Origin: Rhodamnia argentea
Lineage: Eukaryota; Streptophyta; Magnoliopsida; Myrtales; Myrtaceae
NCBI RefSeq assembly: GCF_020921035.1
Contig: NC_063156.1
Location: 28,568,283 to 28,632,282, forward strand
Length of the DNA: 64,000 bases
Direction: 5' to 3'
Below are positions 46,929 through 58,123 of the stretch, piece by piece. How positions within the stretch are numbered: position 1 is the stretch's first letter; each line of letters begins with the position of its first letter. The position numbers and the translations under genes were made by a program. Under the pieces are notes generated by a model. It saw nothing but the letters and a program-made list of their open reading frames with translations. It was not told the DNA's origin and ran no database searches.

Positions 46929-49390
46929 AGAAAATGCCTTTGAAGTCTAAGCTTTGTCCAAAAAACCTTCCTTGCTTTGAAGCTTCAGTTCTTTCTGTTA
47001 GTGTAGCTTCAACTTCAACAACAAAGCCCCAATACTCATCTTGCTCGCAGCTATGACTTGCCCACAACCGGCCCACTAGTTCAGGAATCACTGAGATTTT
47101 TAAGGGTGAGCTTTGTGTTCTTCACTGAAGAAAACCCTAGAATCTGTATCTGTTTTATCTTCTTTTTCCTCTTTTCCTGTGGTTTTTTCTTTGCTTGAAT
47201 TTAGATTGATGATGCCTACGACATGTATCACATGTGAAAGAGACGAACCTGCAAGCTGCATCCATATCCATGTCTTGCTGGTGTTCTTATGCTCAAGGTG
47301 ATGTACAAGACGAGTTATTGGGAGCCGAAAAGTAATGTAATACAAGTTTTCTTCACTCCTTTTTGTGGATATCTTTAGTCCAAAGTTATTAATCCCATCA
47401 CGTAGGTCATATACGTTCACTTATTATATTTCTGAATATTTGAGGGAGCAATGCGATTATGGTCGGAAGGTCTCTCTTGTATAATAACAATTTGGCTGGT
47501 ACGGGATCGATAACTTTCAGTTACCTCGCTCCGTCATTGACGTATTTTATTCAACTCGGGGGCATGTTAATTGATGTAACTTAATCCTTCTCACCTTATG
47601 GCGCAAAATGAAAAAAAAATAAAAATAAATAACACCTCTTATCCAATTGATCTTGCCGACGAAGAAAGCATGAGTTCTTGCTGAGATGTTACTTTAGAAG
47701 ACTAAACTGCATCATTTTACTCTTCTCAGATCACGACACGTCTTCGATCTGGAATATATGCGTTGCGTCGATAGTCTGTAACGATCTTTGGTGAGTAGAT
47801 TGAGTTGAGCAATTCGAAAGAATCACAGTTATCCTCGCAACGAAAAGCTCAGCTGATGTTCTTTGCCACGAACTTGAACACCATCTTATACATCGAATGA
47901 GGCTTGGACAGAGACACTTGTTTGAAAGATTGAAATACGCCGTGCCCACGCCATCAGAAGAAAGATTGATTTGCTACAAAGTGATGATAATGAGATTCGT
48001 GGAATTATTTTAGAAAGTATGTTTTTGCTCATTCTCAATTGAACTTTAGCAAATCACGAAGATGTTAGATTATTTGAATGTCATGTTCTAAGATATATGT
48101 TGTCAAATAACAAAAAGAAAGACATAGCCCTGGAATCGAAATTTACTAGAGGTTGATCAAGTTGATAAAATGGCCGAAGACAATAACCGTAACGTCTCAG
48201 ATTGAATTCAAAGACAATGCAACCTCTTGGGGAGTGGTATATTATTTCTACGCTAAATTTTCTATGTAACGGCTCATTCATTGTCGAACAAAATCAAGAG
48301 ATCAATGATCTGATGCCCTTTTGGTTAAGGTCGCTCTAGTTACACTAGAAAATATTCCTACTACCCGACTACAATCTGAAAAACATTTTAAATTGTCGTC
48401 GCTTCGAAAGTAGTTTCATGTGTATATATGTGTCGCCCTTCATGTGAGATCATGTAAAAAAAATTTCACATTTTAAGTGGAACTAATAGAAAAAGTTTCA
48501 TTAGTCTATATCACTTTGCATGTTGTCTAATTAATAATGTTCAATGGATGTCATTCATTTAATAAATACATTAAGGTTATTAGTTTTTTATTTAGTTTGA
48601 ATTAAGTCTCGATCTGCCATTCGGGTTATAGCCTCATCACCATGTCGAACACATCACAGCGCCCAAACATTTCTCTCGATCTTTTTTAAGAATGTGATTT
48701 GTTTAACATAACATCAAAGCACAAATGTGAATGTGAATGTCTGACACAACTTATATTAATATATACCTCGTTCATCATTCCTAATATTCCGCCTGTTTTC
48801 CCAACTGAAAAATCTATCAACTCAATAATGTGTTTGATACGTAAAACGCAACTTACAAATAATGAGAAATGCTGAGAAAAAATATATCGTAATGTCGAGA
48901 TTACCCTATCTATCTCGTTTTCTCCCTATAAATTCTTATCGGAAATGATTTATCTAACACCACCCAGGACCCTTCTTTCAATAGAACACAACATAGCTAT
49001 ACTTTCTAGAACTTTGGAGGAGATTTTACCTAGGTTTTCCTGGGATTTGCCGACAATGTCATAGAAGTCTTTGGGGGTTTTCGAGGAGAAGAGAAGGGTC
49101 TTCGGTCGAATACCCGAAGGAATGATTTTGGAATCATGTAAAGAATGTAGTTACGCAATAAACAAGAATATGTGTGGATGTACTGACTGTTTCTTGAGTG
49201 GTCGGTCCGTTAATTACGTGATTTTGGGTTGGTGGGACAAGAGCCTCAAAAGACGCCAAAAGATTTTGGTACCACTCAAAACCCTAACTACACACAAACA
49301 CACCCCAAAATCTTTAACTGACTTACATTAGAAACAAAAAAAAAAAAAAAAAAGGTGAGGGGATGTTTCCACACTTATTTCGGTTAAAGA
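46929..49390. other. 3' flank of the Dof gene and intergenic DNA; no gene seen
   Basis: The first 400-500 bp probably hold the Dof 3'UTR. Beyond that the DNA is AT-rich with short frames only. A Cys-containing frame at 49071-49331 was considered and not accepted. An 18-base A run lies at 49335-49353. Confidence 0.35.
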
Positions 49391-49394
49391 TGAA

Positions 49395-49530
49395 AGATTT
49401 TGTGAGACCCACTATAGACTATTTTAGAATCTTATATTATTAAATAAAGCTGTGATTTCATATTTAAATATCCAATAGGAGGTCTGAAAATATTTGAAGG
49501 TAGGAACTCATGCTCTAACACCATTAAAAA
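49395..49530 (-). repeat. tRNA/primer-site-like dispersed repeat
   Basis: On the minus strand it reads TGGTGTTAGAGCATGAGTTC, then TATTTTCAGACCTCC and an AT-rich tail, matching the repeat at 7141-7330. It is probably SINE- or small-LTR-element-derived. Confidence 0.4.
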
Positions 49531-49661
49531 TATTGATGGATCATTGTCAATTATTCTAAAAACTCGAGCTTATATGAAGGCCTAATTAAGTATTCTCTGG
49601 CTATTTTCTCGGGTATTCAACCCCTCTTGTTGGTTTCTCGCCACCATCTCTTCTGCTCAGT

Positions 49662-50310
49662 CGGGAAAATTACCAAAGAATAGTCAAAACCTATTATACG
49701 GATGTCAATTCAATTCTCAACCTTTTTAATTTGATCAATTTAATCATAGTCTCTTTTGACGATTTACCAATCTAATCATTCCAATTAATTTTGGCCGAAA
49801 ATTGTTAACATGAAAATTGATCGGCATTGTGCTGACTTGGAAATTTTTTTTGGCATTTTTTTTTTCTTTTTTCCTTCATCCCCTCCGCGGTCATCGAGTC
49901 TCAACATTAGTCGGCGACCTGTCACGGGCGAGGGTTGACCTTGCTAGCCTCGAGCGAGGTAGGGTCAAGGCTCACCGGGGTTGGGCTGGGTGAGGCTCCA
50001 ACCTCACCGGCCATCACTCAAGCCCAAAGATAAGTCAAGGAAGAAGGACAAAAAATAATAAAAATGATACTAAAATTCAAAAAATTAGAAAAAAAATGCT
50101 ACAATTTGTTCACTTTTGCTCTGACCGTGCCACGTAGAACGGTTGGTGTCAATGTCGTGAGTTGCTAACCAAAATTTGCTAAAAGTACTACATTGGCAAA
50201 ATTTTCAAAATGTTTATGACTAAATTTGTCAAATTGAAAGCTTTATGGCTGAATTAGCATCCGTATAATAAGTTTTGAACTTTTTTGTTTTTTGTAATTA
50301 CGGCAATGTA
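49662..50310. mobile_element. Inverted-repeat element with GCGAGG core, about 650 bp
   Basis: The left arm starts GGGAAAATTACCAAAGAATA and has TTTTAATTTGATCAATTTAA. The right arm has the inverse (GGCTGAATTAGCATCCGTAT) and ends TTTTTTGTAATTAC. CCGTGCCACGTAGAACGG marks the right arm-core boundary. The core (49880-50030) carries GGGCGAGGGTTGACC and CTCGAGCGAGG. Same family as 43227-43838. Confidence 0.6.
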
Positions 50311-52098
50311 TATCCGCGATTTGATCTTCCACATCACAATGAATGACGTATATTTGTTGGAGGACTTAAGTAAAAGCAAGGTAAAAAGTTGAAGCCCAGA
50401 TTTTCATCTGTCTTTATCTTGGTTTATTGCTAGAAAAGAATTTATTTTAAGGTGTTAGGAATTCATTCTTTTGAGCTTCATCGAAATGGTCCATGATCTT
50501 TACAAAGAGTAAAGCTCGGGTCCATCATTTCCTCCATAAGGCACCCCAACAAAATATTTGACCATAAGATGCTTGACCAAATACGATTTTGAATGGTATT
50601 TTGGTCGGTTTTTTTTTCGTAAAATAGGTGTTTCTTTAGTATAAAAAAAAAAAAAGAGTGCTTAGAGTTATGAATGGCATTTGGTCGGATTTATATTGCT
50701 GAAGCGAGTAACAAATATGCTTCGAGTTAGTTTTTGCGCCCACATTCCACCACATTTCGATAATTCCACGGTGAATGTGCGTGGATTATTGATATATTGA
50801 GAACTCAAAATGAATAACCGTGCTTATGTCGAAAAGGCGTGCAAAATCCGAGTTGGCGGAAATTCAATCGAGAAATCTATTTCGTATTTCGAGCTCGTGC
50901 CACTAATTAATCATGACCATTTCGATTACAATTAGTATGACAAGTGGTTAGGTGGATCTGAAATCTATTTAATATTCAAAATTTAGACGGGGACTATGGA
51001 GTAATTAAGAGAAAAAATTAAAGTTGTAGAGAGAGAGAGAGAGAGAGAGTAAAAGAGACGGATGGCGTCGCAGGAAGGGGGTGTCCGGAACCCCCGCCCC
51101 GCCACTTTCGGCAACTTTGACGCGCGTCGATCCGCGTGCCCTCCACGACTCACAAGAAAACAAACTCCTCTTTTGTCAGTTTTTGGACCAAATCATCGCT
51201 TTGGACTCTTGTTGGAACCGAAAGACCCTACCTCCCAAAACCAATTTTACCGCTCATTTTAACGTGAAATCATCGATTTGTATGCGTAGCACGAGTTTCA
51301 ATTTGATCCGTCCTATTAGAATATTTAAATATTGAAGTACGTTTAGCAATGATCCCAACAAAATCTCACGTGATATGAGAGCATGAATTCTCGAATTCAA
51401 ATCCCTCTGGAACTCCTTATTCGCTTAATAATTTATTGGCACCCGTATTACTCATTGTGAGTTTCACGATCCTAGCTCGAGTCAACTATTTGTGATTCGG
51501 CGGACGCAATTGAACTGATGAGATGGTCGGAGCTTATGATTCGGGCCATCTGCTACTTCATATGCAGAGATTTTCGGACTCTTGATACTTCGGCTTATTG
51601 AGATGATGGGAATGTAAACTTGCGTATGATTTACACCATGAAACAGTGAGGACATAACCCTAGGAATGGGCCGTGTTATAAGCATGGGAAATAGGGATTA
51701 ATATGATAACATCATAATTCGAAGAAGGGGGATTCGTCATCATGAAAGGGGAAGGAATCTCTGCGTCTCTGGATTTTTAGCTTTTGCAGCACCCAAGGCA
51801 ACCGGCCTTGCTTACTCCCCGAAACGAAGAAGAATCATATAAAGCATTCAAAACCTCTCTCTCTCTCTCTCGAATTTTGCTTATGTGATCCTGAAAACGG
51901 CGTCGTATTTGTCTTACCCGCGTCCCACAGAACATTAGTAACAGCAATATAACTAAAAGAAGATAAAAGAAAACGGTACGAACAGCAGCACTCTATCCGA
52001 CCGGAGAAAAAAAGAAACAGCGGCTCAAACTTCCAAGCCGACGTCAGTTTCGTCTTTCTTCCTGACTTCCATTTCTTTCATGCTGCTGTTAGAACAAC
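50311..52098. other. Intergenic; small duplications and microsatellites only
   Basis: A phrase GAATGGTATTTTGGTCGG (50591-50608) recurs as GAATGGCATTTGGTCGG (50672-50688), 81 bp apart. GA repeats lie at 51028-51049 and CT repeats at 51855-51871. A primer-site-like GTGATATGAGAGCATG sits at 51371-51386. No gene could be built. Confidence 0.4.
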
Positions 52099-52254
52099 AT
52101 GGATGTTCGTGCCCTTCTCTCGCTCTCTCTCTCTGTTTTTTCTTCCGCAGCTTTTCCTTTTTGGTCGCAACGTCCCTGTAGAATCAAATCGTTTCTCGTT
52201 GACGACGGGGATGTTTATACAGTGCAGCCGCGCTCAAACATGCCACCGGTGTGA
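52099..52254 (+). CDS. Possible short secreted peptide or first exon
   Basis: A 51-codon frame starts MDVRALLSLSLSVFSSAAFP, which looks like a signal peptide, then FWSQRPCRIK and a short polar tail. It follows a region with little repeat content and is preceded by CT-rich sequence. I recognise no family and no splice partner, and Leu/Ser-rich frames arise by chance from CT repeats, so this is a weak call. Confidence 0.18.
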   Translation: MDVRALLSLSLSVFSSAAFPFWSQRPCRIKSFLVDDGDVYTVQPRSNMPPV

Positions 52255-52366
52255 TTGGCCTAACCATGAAGGGCCACCTATCTCCGGCGAGTCTATTTCC
52301 CATCGCGAGTGAACATCTGAATAGCTCTTGCGACATTATTCTGGCATGCTATGTATGTGAAAACTG

Positions 52367-52600
52367 TTAGGGTATACGTGTGTGAGTGAGTTGTGTTAAA
52401 AAAATCCCACATGGAATTATCGAAATGGTGTAGAGTAGTTAATATATCTAAGTTGGCCCATAACTCATTAGCTTAAGCTTTTGAGTGAAGGTGGATTTGA
52501 ATGGATCCGTTAAGGGGCTCGGACTCAGGCTCCTTCTTAACGAAGATAAAAGCATCGGACTTCTACCGATAGATATCGCTCAATCACCAACATTTTATAA
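52367..52600 (+). mobile_element. LTR/TRIM-like fossil
   Basis: It begins TGTTAGGGTATACGTGTGTG, has AATCCCACATGGAATTATCG and 'GGCCCATAACTCATTAGC' followed by TTAAGCTTTTGAGTG. These are hallmark words of a widespread plant small LTR-retrotransposon (TRIM-like) repeat. No coding region or partner LTR was found. Old and broken; right end approximate. Confidence 0.55.
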
Positions 52601-53151
52601 CAAGACTTCAAGTTACCCTTCTTTGTCCTTTTAGTTATAGCGAAAACCATGTTCAAATAGGGTAAGCGAAGAAATATTACTTCATCCAAATAAATTTCTT
52701 AATAAATCCATCGTGCATTATGCAGCGTGAAATATACAGAATCCTCCCCCTCTTACGCAAAACATTTATGTATAAACTCGCGAAAAAAGCTATATGGACT
52801 AATATTTGTCTCAAACTTTTAATTTAAGCAAGTGACCAGTTTCGTTTGTTTCGGTCATCCCTTCTTCTTTTTTTTTATTGGACTTGGTCTTTGACTCTTC
52901 GGACCGACGAGCTAAAATAAGATATTCCGAAAGCCACGGTAAAGCTCCAAAAATTGTCGGAGAAAAGCAACGAAATTTCAAACGGGTCGAAAGTAACAAG
53001 ATGCATGCAGTCAAATTTGTCAAAGTGTCCGAAAGTACGTCGAGAATAAACAGATTTTTGAAGGCAAAGAAATGGCTCAATCACCTTTTGCCGTCGAACC
53101 CTCAATGTAGGGTCTTGAATGAGTTTTCATGTGCTACTTTCGTTCTTCAAT
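52601..53151. other. Intergenic; no gene seen
   Basis: AT-rich DNA. The overlapping frames near 52811-53153 on both strands are not coding by any sign I can see. Confidence 0.35.
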
Positions 53152-53169
53152 GATATTCAAATTGATGTT

Positions 53170-53191
53170 TTTTTTTTTTTTTTTGGTAAGG
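53170..53191 (-). mobile_element. Minimal retroposition stub: CCTTACC plus poly(A)
   Basis: A 22-bp insert of 15 T residues then GGTAAGG (minus strand CCTTACC followed by A) lies between perfect 18-bp copies of GATATTCAAATTGATGTT (53152-53169 and 53192-53209). This is the signature of target-primed reverse transcription in which only the last few bases and the tail were copied. Confidence 0.75.
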
Positions 53192-53209
53192 GATATTCAA
53201 ATTGATGTT

Positions 53210-53624
53210 AGTTTTGCCGAAAGTTAAGAATTAAACTTTCAAGTTACTTATGCGTGGAGGATCGGTATTCAAGTTAGGCCCATCTAGAGCATTTAATATC
53301 CCGCGATTTAAGAGAAATTAGAGGTACTTATGCATTAGATAGAGGTTAAATAAAATACAAAATAGAGACATTGATCTTCAAAGAAATTACCTGAGAAGAA
53401 GGATGATTCGTCGGTGTTGATTCTGTACTTGACGCTTACGGATGATTGGATGACTAACGGTATTATTTTCGATTTCTATCCCAAAAATTTGGGTGGTTTG
53501 GTTGAGAGAGATTGTATGAATATAACTCCCGTTAAAATTTCATGATGTCATAGACAAGTAAGGTGTGATGCTTTATCACCTCTTTTCACGTGCAAACCAA
53601 GCTGAGAACAACGTAAGGAATTGA
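53210..53624. other. Intergenic; no gene seen
   Basis: About 410 bp of AT-rich DNA without a recognised feature. Confidence 0.35.
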
Positions 53625-54365
53625 ATAGGCCTGTCAAAGATGACCCGACCCAAATTGACCTATACAACCTGTTTATGATTCATTTAGCGCAATACAAATT
53701 TCTCGCTCCATATCCGACCCAACCACCAAAACATTTTCATATTTGTTCACTTTCATATTTAATCTAATTTAGGAAAAAAATTTCTTACAAATTTCCAAAA
53801 AAAATTATATTACTAAAACAATGTGGACAATTTTTTATAATTTAAAAAAAAAAGTCTGAACTTTTTCTTTTTTTCCCTTTTTCTTTTTTTTTTTCTTTTA
53901 AATCTGGCGAGGACTACCAGGTGACCCTTGTCGGTCATGGCGTGAGCCGCCCAACCCTCACCGACCACAAGCGACTAGGGGTGATGGCCACGAAGGCCTT
54001 GCCGGTCGCTGGCGAGGGTCACGACCCTCGCCCGGAGTTTGCAAGAGTCATGAAGCCCTCTTCGGCCGCAAGCGAGGGTCGGCCACTAGCCGGCGCCAAC
54101 CCTCAAATGAAAAAAAAAAAAAAGTAAAATTACAATAAATTCAATAAATTATTAAAATATTATGAAAAAATATCTATGTCAATGCTAACCATCTAACATG
54201 ACACAACCGGTGTCCATGTCAGCAGATTTTCAGCCAAAATTGATTGGAAGGACTTAATTGGTACCAATGTAAAAAGGATTAAGACTCAATTGGTCCAATT
54301 AAAATGTTTAGGGTTGAGTCGATACCAATGCAATAGGTTTCTGACTTTTTTTTAACTTCCCCTCC
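53625..54365. mobile_element. Two abutting elements: CGACCCA-type end and GCGAGG-cored element
   Basis: 53625-53760 has GATGACCCGACCCAAATTGA, like the arms at 9940-10073 and 61800-61900. 53905-54110 is a GC-rich core (GGCGAGGGTCACGACCCTCG). 54160-54365 is a right arm of the 43227 family (GACTTAATTGGTACCAATG). The left arm of that family is missing, so the unit is truncated or chimeric. Confidence 0.45.
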
Positions 54366-54984
54366 CCGCCCCCAAAAAAAACCAAATTTAGAACTAATTG
54401 TATACAAATCATGAGCTTTCCACGGTCGTGCACGACGTAGCAACATACCACTATCGAAACATAGTAAGATTGTTGTGATTCTTGTTATGCTTTGGCTTTC
54501 TTTTGTAGTTTTCAAAGCTCTTCGTCCTCTAGGTGATATACCAATTTTCTGAATCAGTTCCTACTATGCATATAATATCTATCTATATACATATTATATA
54601 GACATTTCTATTGGAAATATACATAAAAAAATTATTTTCCTCAGAGAGGCCTACGAAAAATCCTGGAAAAACGCCAGCGACTAAAAATTAGTTCTTATTC
54701 CGTTTAATAATCAATAATGAGCTCATGACATTTCGCTACCAAGCTGTGCTATATCCTTTTCATCTGGTCCACAGTGTCATTTTCTAGAATCCTTCTGCAT
54801 TATAGTCAATATGCTGCTTAAATAGATAGCTAGCATGCACTCATATAACCTTTATGCAGCTGAAATGCTTTTAAGAGACTTTCGAATAGAGCAAGCCATC
54901 ATGATAATGCTTACCAAACTTATGACCATTCTACCCTCGATCTCTTACTTAAGGTAGGGCTTTTTGCAGGCCTAAAAAAGCTGA
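54366..54984. other. Intergenic; no gene seen
   Basis: AT-rich DNA between two element fragments. No gene or repeat recognised. Confidence 0.35.
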
Positions 54985-55150
54985 GAAAATTGACAAAAAA
55001 TTCATGAACCTTTTGCACTTTTTCCAGTTCAATCATAAACATTTCTCCTTTTACCAATTCAGTCATATTGGTCGGAAATTGTCGATATAAACTCCGACCA
55101 TCCTACATAGCACAACCGGCATTAGCGTGAACAATTTAGTAATATTTGTA
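54985..55150. repeat. Left-arm fragment of the inverted-repeat family
   Basis: The words TTTTACCAATTCAGTCATAT, GGTCGGAAATTGTCG and CCGACCATCCTACATAGCAC match left arms elsewhere. No right arm was seen nearby. Confidence 0.45.
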
Positions 55151-55589
55151 TACAATTTTGAACAATTTTATTATTTTTTCCTTTTATATTCTTTTTTCTG
55201 TTTTTCTTTTTCCCTTTTCCTTTTTTTTTACCCCTTTCTTCACGATTATTATACTGTTATTCTCTTTCCCTTCATATTGTCAATGTCTATCCATATGGCA
55301 TGATGCATCCGTTTCATTGAGAAAGCTTAACTTACGAAAGACGAGTTCAACAGTATTCATACCGTGGATGCCAGGGACACACACACACACACATATAGAT
55401 ATATAAGACAAATCTTTCTTTCAAAAGTTGATCATGTTAATGGGAAAATAGCGACAATCTACATTACACTTTCTAATATGCACCACGTCCAATACGACAA
55501 ACGCGTCCAACGTTGCGTGCTAATTAGATGCCATAATTCCTACCGCGTTGGGGGTCATGTCACGAACTAAAGCGGCGTGTCGACTCCAC

Positions 55590-56180
55590 GGCTAATTTGG
55601 AGATTCCGAAAGGGCGGCATTCTTCCTTGGATGCCATCCGCTCCTCGCCTGAAAAGTGGGGTGTGTCAAGTGTGATTTGATAGGATTTTGAGACGACAAA
55701 GGGAAAAGAGAGGGGAGGCCCATCAAAGCGGAAAGGAGAGATGGTAACAAAGATGCTAAGGTCCTTCCGGTTTCAAAATCAAGAGGAGGAGGAGAAACCG
55801 GGGGGTCCAGCTTCAAATCCGTGTCCTCTTTATCTTCTTCGACAAGGCCAAGTCGGGGGGGAGAACGACGTCGTTTTTGGGTGGTGGAGGAGGAGGGACG
55901 TTCCCCTTTTCTTGAGATCGCATGCAAGCGCAGACAGACACAGGCCTGCTCCGTCGTGGGGCCCGGCGGTGGAAGGGGGTTACGTAAGAGGAATGTGGGC
56001 GCAGGGGGGAATCCAAGATATATCCTCCATGATTGAGAGCGCACGTGTGGAGGAACGAGAATGTCCATCGACAGCCCTCGGAATCTCTCGCTCTCTTGCC
56101 TTTTCTCTCTCCCACTTTGAAGCCAGACGGGAACGACGGGGAAGGGTGTGATTCACAGAGACTGACCTCGCCAAACACTC
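55590..56180. other. GC-richer single-copy stretch with overlapping frames
   Basis: Frames run on both strands (55592-56068 minus and 55741-56151 plus). Neither resembles a known protein and both are rich in Arg, Ser and Pro. It may be a promoter or 5'UTR region, or part of a gene I cannot recognise. No splice model was built. Confidence 0.3.
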
Positions 56181-56194
56181 TTGTCTTTGGAAAA

Positions 56195-56885
56195 AAAAAA
56201 AATCGGAAAATGTACTAAATGTATTGTATTTGTGCCATTCGGTCCTAAAAAAATACCCGACCAATTTTCATTGAAAAGCACTAACATCAACACCGGCCGT
56301 CCTACATGGCATAAGCAACGTATGACCGCTGATGGTGACGTGAATAATTTTTGTAATTTTTAATTTTTTACTTTTCTTTTTCTTTTGTTTCCTTTCCTTT
56401 CTTTACTTTTTGTTTTTCCCCCAACAGTGGGCCGGCGACCATCAATGACCACATGCGAGGGCCAGGCAAGGGCCTCCACCCCTCCCCAGCCACGAGCATC
56501 CCCACCTAGATCCAGGAGAGGGCTGCAACCCTCGCCTGTTGGTCAGTGAGGACCGCAACGCCCTCGCTTGGTTTGATTAAGGGCTGAGAGCCCCCCACCT
56601 ATGGCCAACAAGAGTGCCGCGGCCCTCGCCCATTCCAACCGAGGTTTACCAACCTAGAGTTGTAAAAAAAATAGTAAAAAGTTATTGACGTTAGAGTTGA
56701 CGCGTCAACTATGCCACGTAGGATGATTGGCGTACATGTCGGCGATTTCCGATTAAAATTGTCAAGATGAAGTAGCATTGGCAAATTATCAAGAATTTTA
56801 CAACTCAATTAACACAATTAAAAGGTTTAGCATTAAATCGGCATAAATGCAATAAATTTAAGACTTATTTTTTTCATAATTTTCC
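56195..56885. mobile_element. Inverted-repeat element with GC-rich core, about 690 bp
   Basis: The left arm has TTGTGCCATTCGGTCCTAAA and CCGGCCGTCCTACATGGCAT. The right arm has TATGCCACGTAGGATGATTG, then AAAGGTTTAGCATTAAATCG, and ends ATAATTTTCCC. The core (56425-56640) is GC-rich with GCGAGGGCC and GGCCCTCGCCC words. Same family as 43227-43838 and 49662-50310. Confidence 0.6.
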
Positions 56886-58002
56886 CTCTTCCTAAACTTT
56901 TTTAATATTTTAATTAGTTATATCCACCACTTCGTTCGTGACTAGTTCATATGACAATTTCACCAACAATGACGTCAAAAGCTCATTCAAGATAAAGTTA
57001 GCCCGGCCAAAGCATGGATGCGGTTTATGTCATTATGGATGTGGTGGCATGGGATGTAATGACACGGAAAAATGACATGACACGATGACAAGACAACAAT
57101 GGCATTGCATGTAAATGTTACATAAGAGCGAAGAAGATTGAAATGTATTAGAATCACTGGGGGAAAACTTTTGTGCTGCAACTGAAGTGCCTTAAATTAA
57201 CTAGTTGGGCTGGATTTTGTGCATTCTAATAACGTTGAAGTTCTATTTGGGCAAATCAGAGAGAGAGTTTTCACTTTATATCCGTGCTTTATCTAGCTTT
57301 GACAACGAAATTAGGCCCTTACCTATTAAGGGCCCAACCCGGCCCGCCTATTTGAGAACTTCCGACCCGAATATGATGAACATTCTTACAATTAGGGTCA
57401 TCTTCCTGAGCAGCATATTCTATTTGTTCTGTAAACACATCTTCCTCTTCCTGGAGTAATGCAATAATAGTTACATCTTCTCTATGTTTTAATCATATCA
57501 ATAACATTCTCCAATTTCATTCAAACCTTGCACATCCGTTCTGGGAATTGCCCAGTTCTTTTGATCAAATTTAAGAGTGCATTTGAATCACCCGAAGATT
57601 CATTATAGAAAAGCAATTTCGTAGATCAAGTAGTAGTTGCATATCCTCCATATTTTCGTAGATCAATTATTTTTCCGTCATCCAAACACCGAAGGTCGTA
57701 AAGCAATTTCCCAACAACAATTTTCCTTCAGACAAACGGACCCTAAGGTCCTTTCCAAGCACGGAAGAAATTCAATGCCTAGATCGTAGTGTTACCACAC
57801 TATAAAAAAGCTGCGGACCATGACAAATCTGAAAAGTGAAAGGATTAGAACGGCTTCCTTAAGTGTCTGCTCAGCGACTCAAGATAGAAATCGATGATAT
57901 CTGACTTCAAAATGACCAATTGAACTTTTTTATCAGTGAGTCCCAAATGCTCAAAGCAACTGTTGGTCTGTTGCCAATTGATAAAAATGCTATTTCATGC
58001 CA
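56886..58002. other. Intergenic, 3' side of the At3g17950-like gene
   Basis: AT-rich with short frames only (for example 57205-57459). The last few hundred bases before 58003 may hold the 3'UTR of the minus-strand gene. Confidence 0.35.
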
Positions 58003-58123
58003 TCATCCAACGATCTGTCCCCTCAAACATGAAAAGAGTAAGGGAACTCCATAAGCATTCAAATCATCTACCTGTACCTTTTGCGGATTCCTCCTCCCGT
58101 CTGCACCCGGGAGAATGGCTGAG

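Noticed and set aside
49071-49331. 86-codon frame with CxxC and CxCxxC motifs
   Set aside because: Cys spacing fits no zinc-finger family known to me, with no promoter or splice support. Probably chance.
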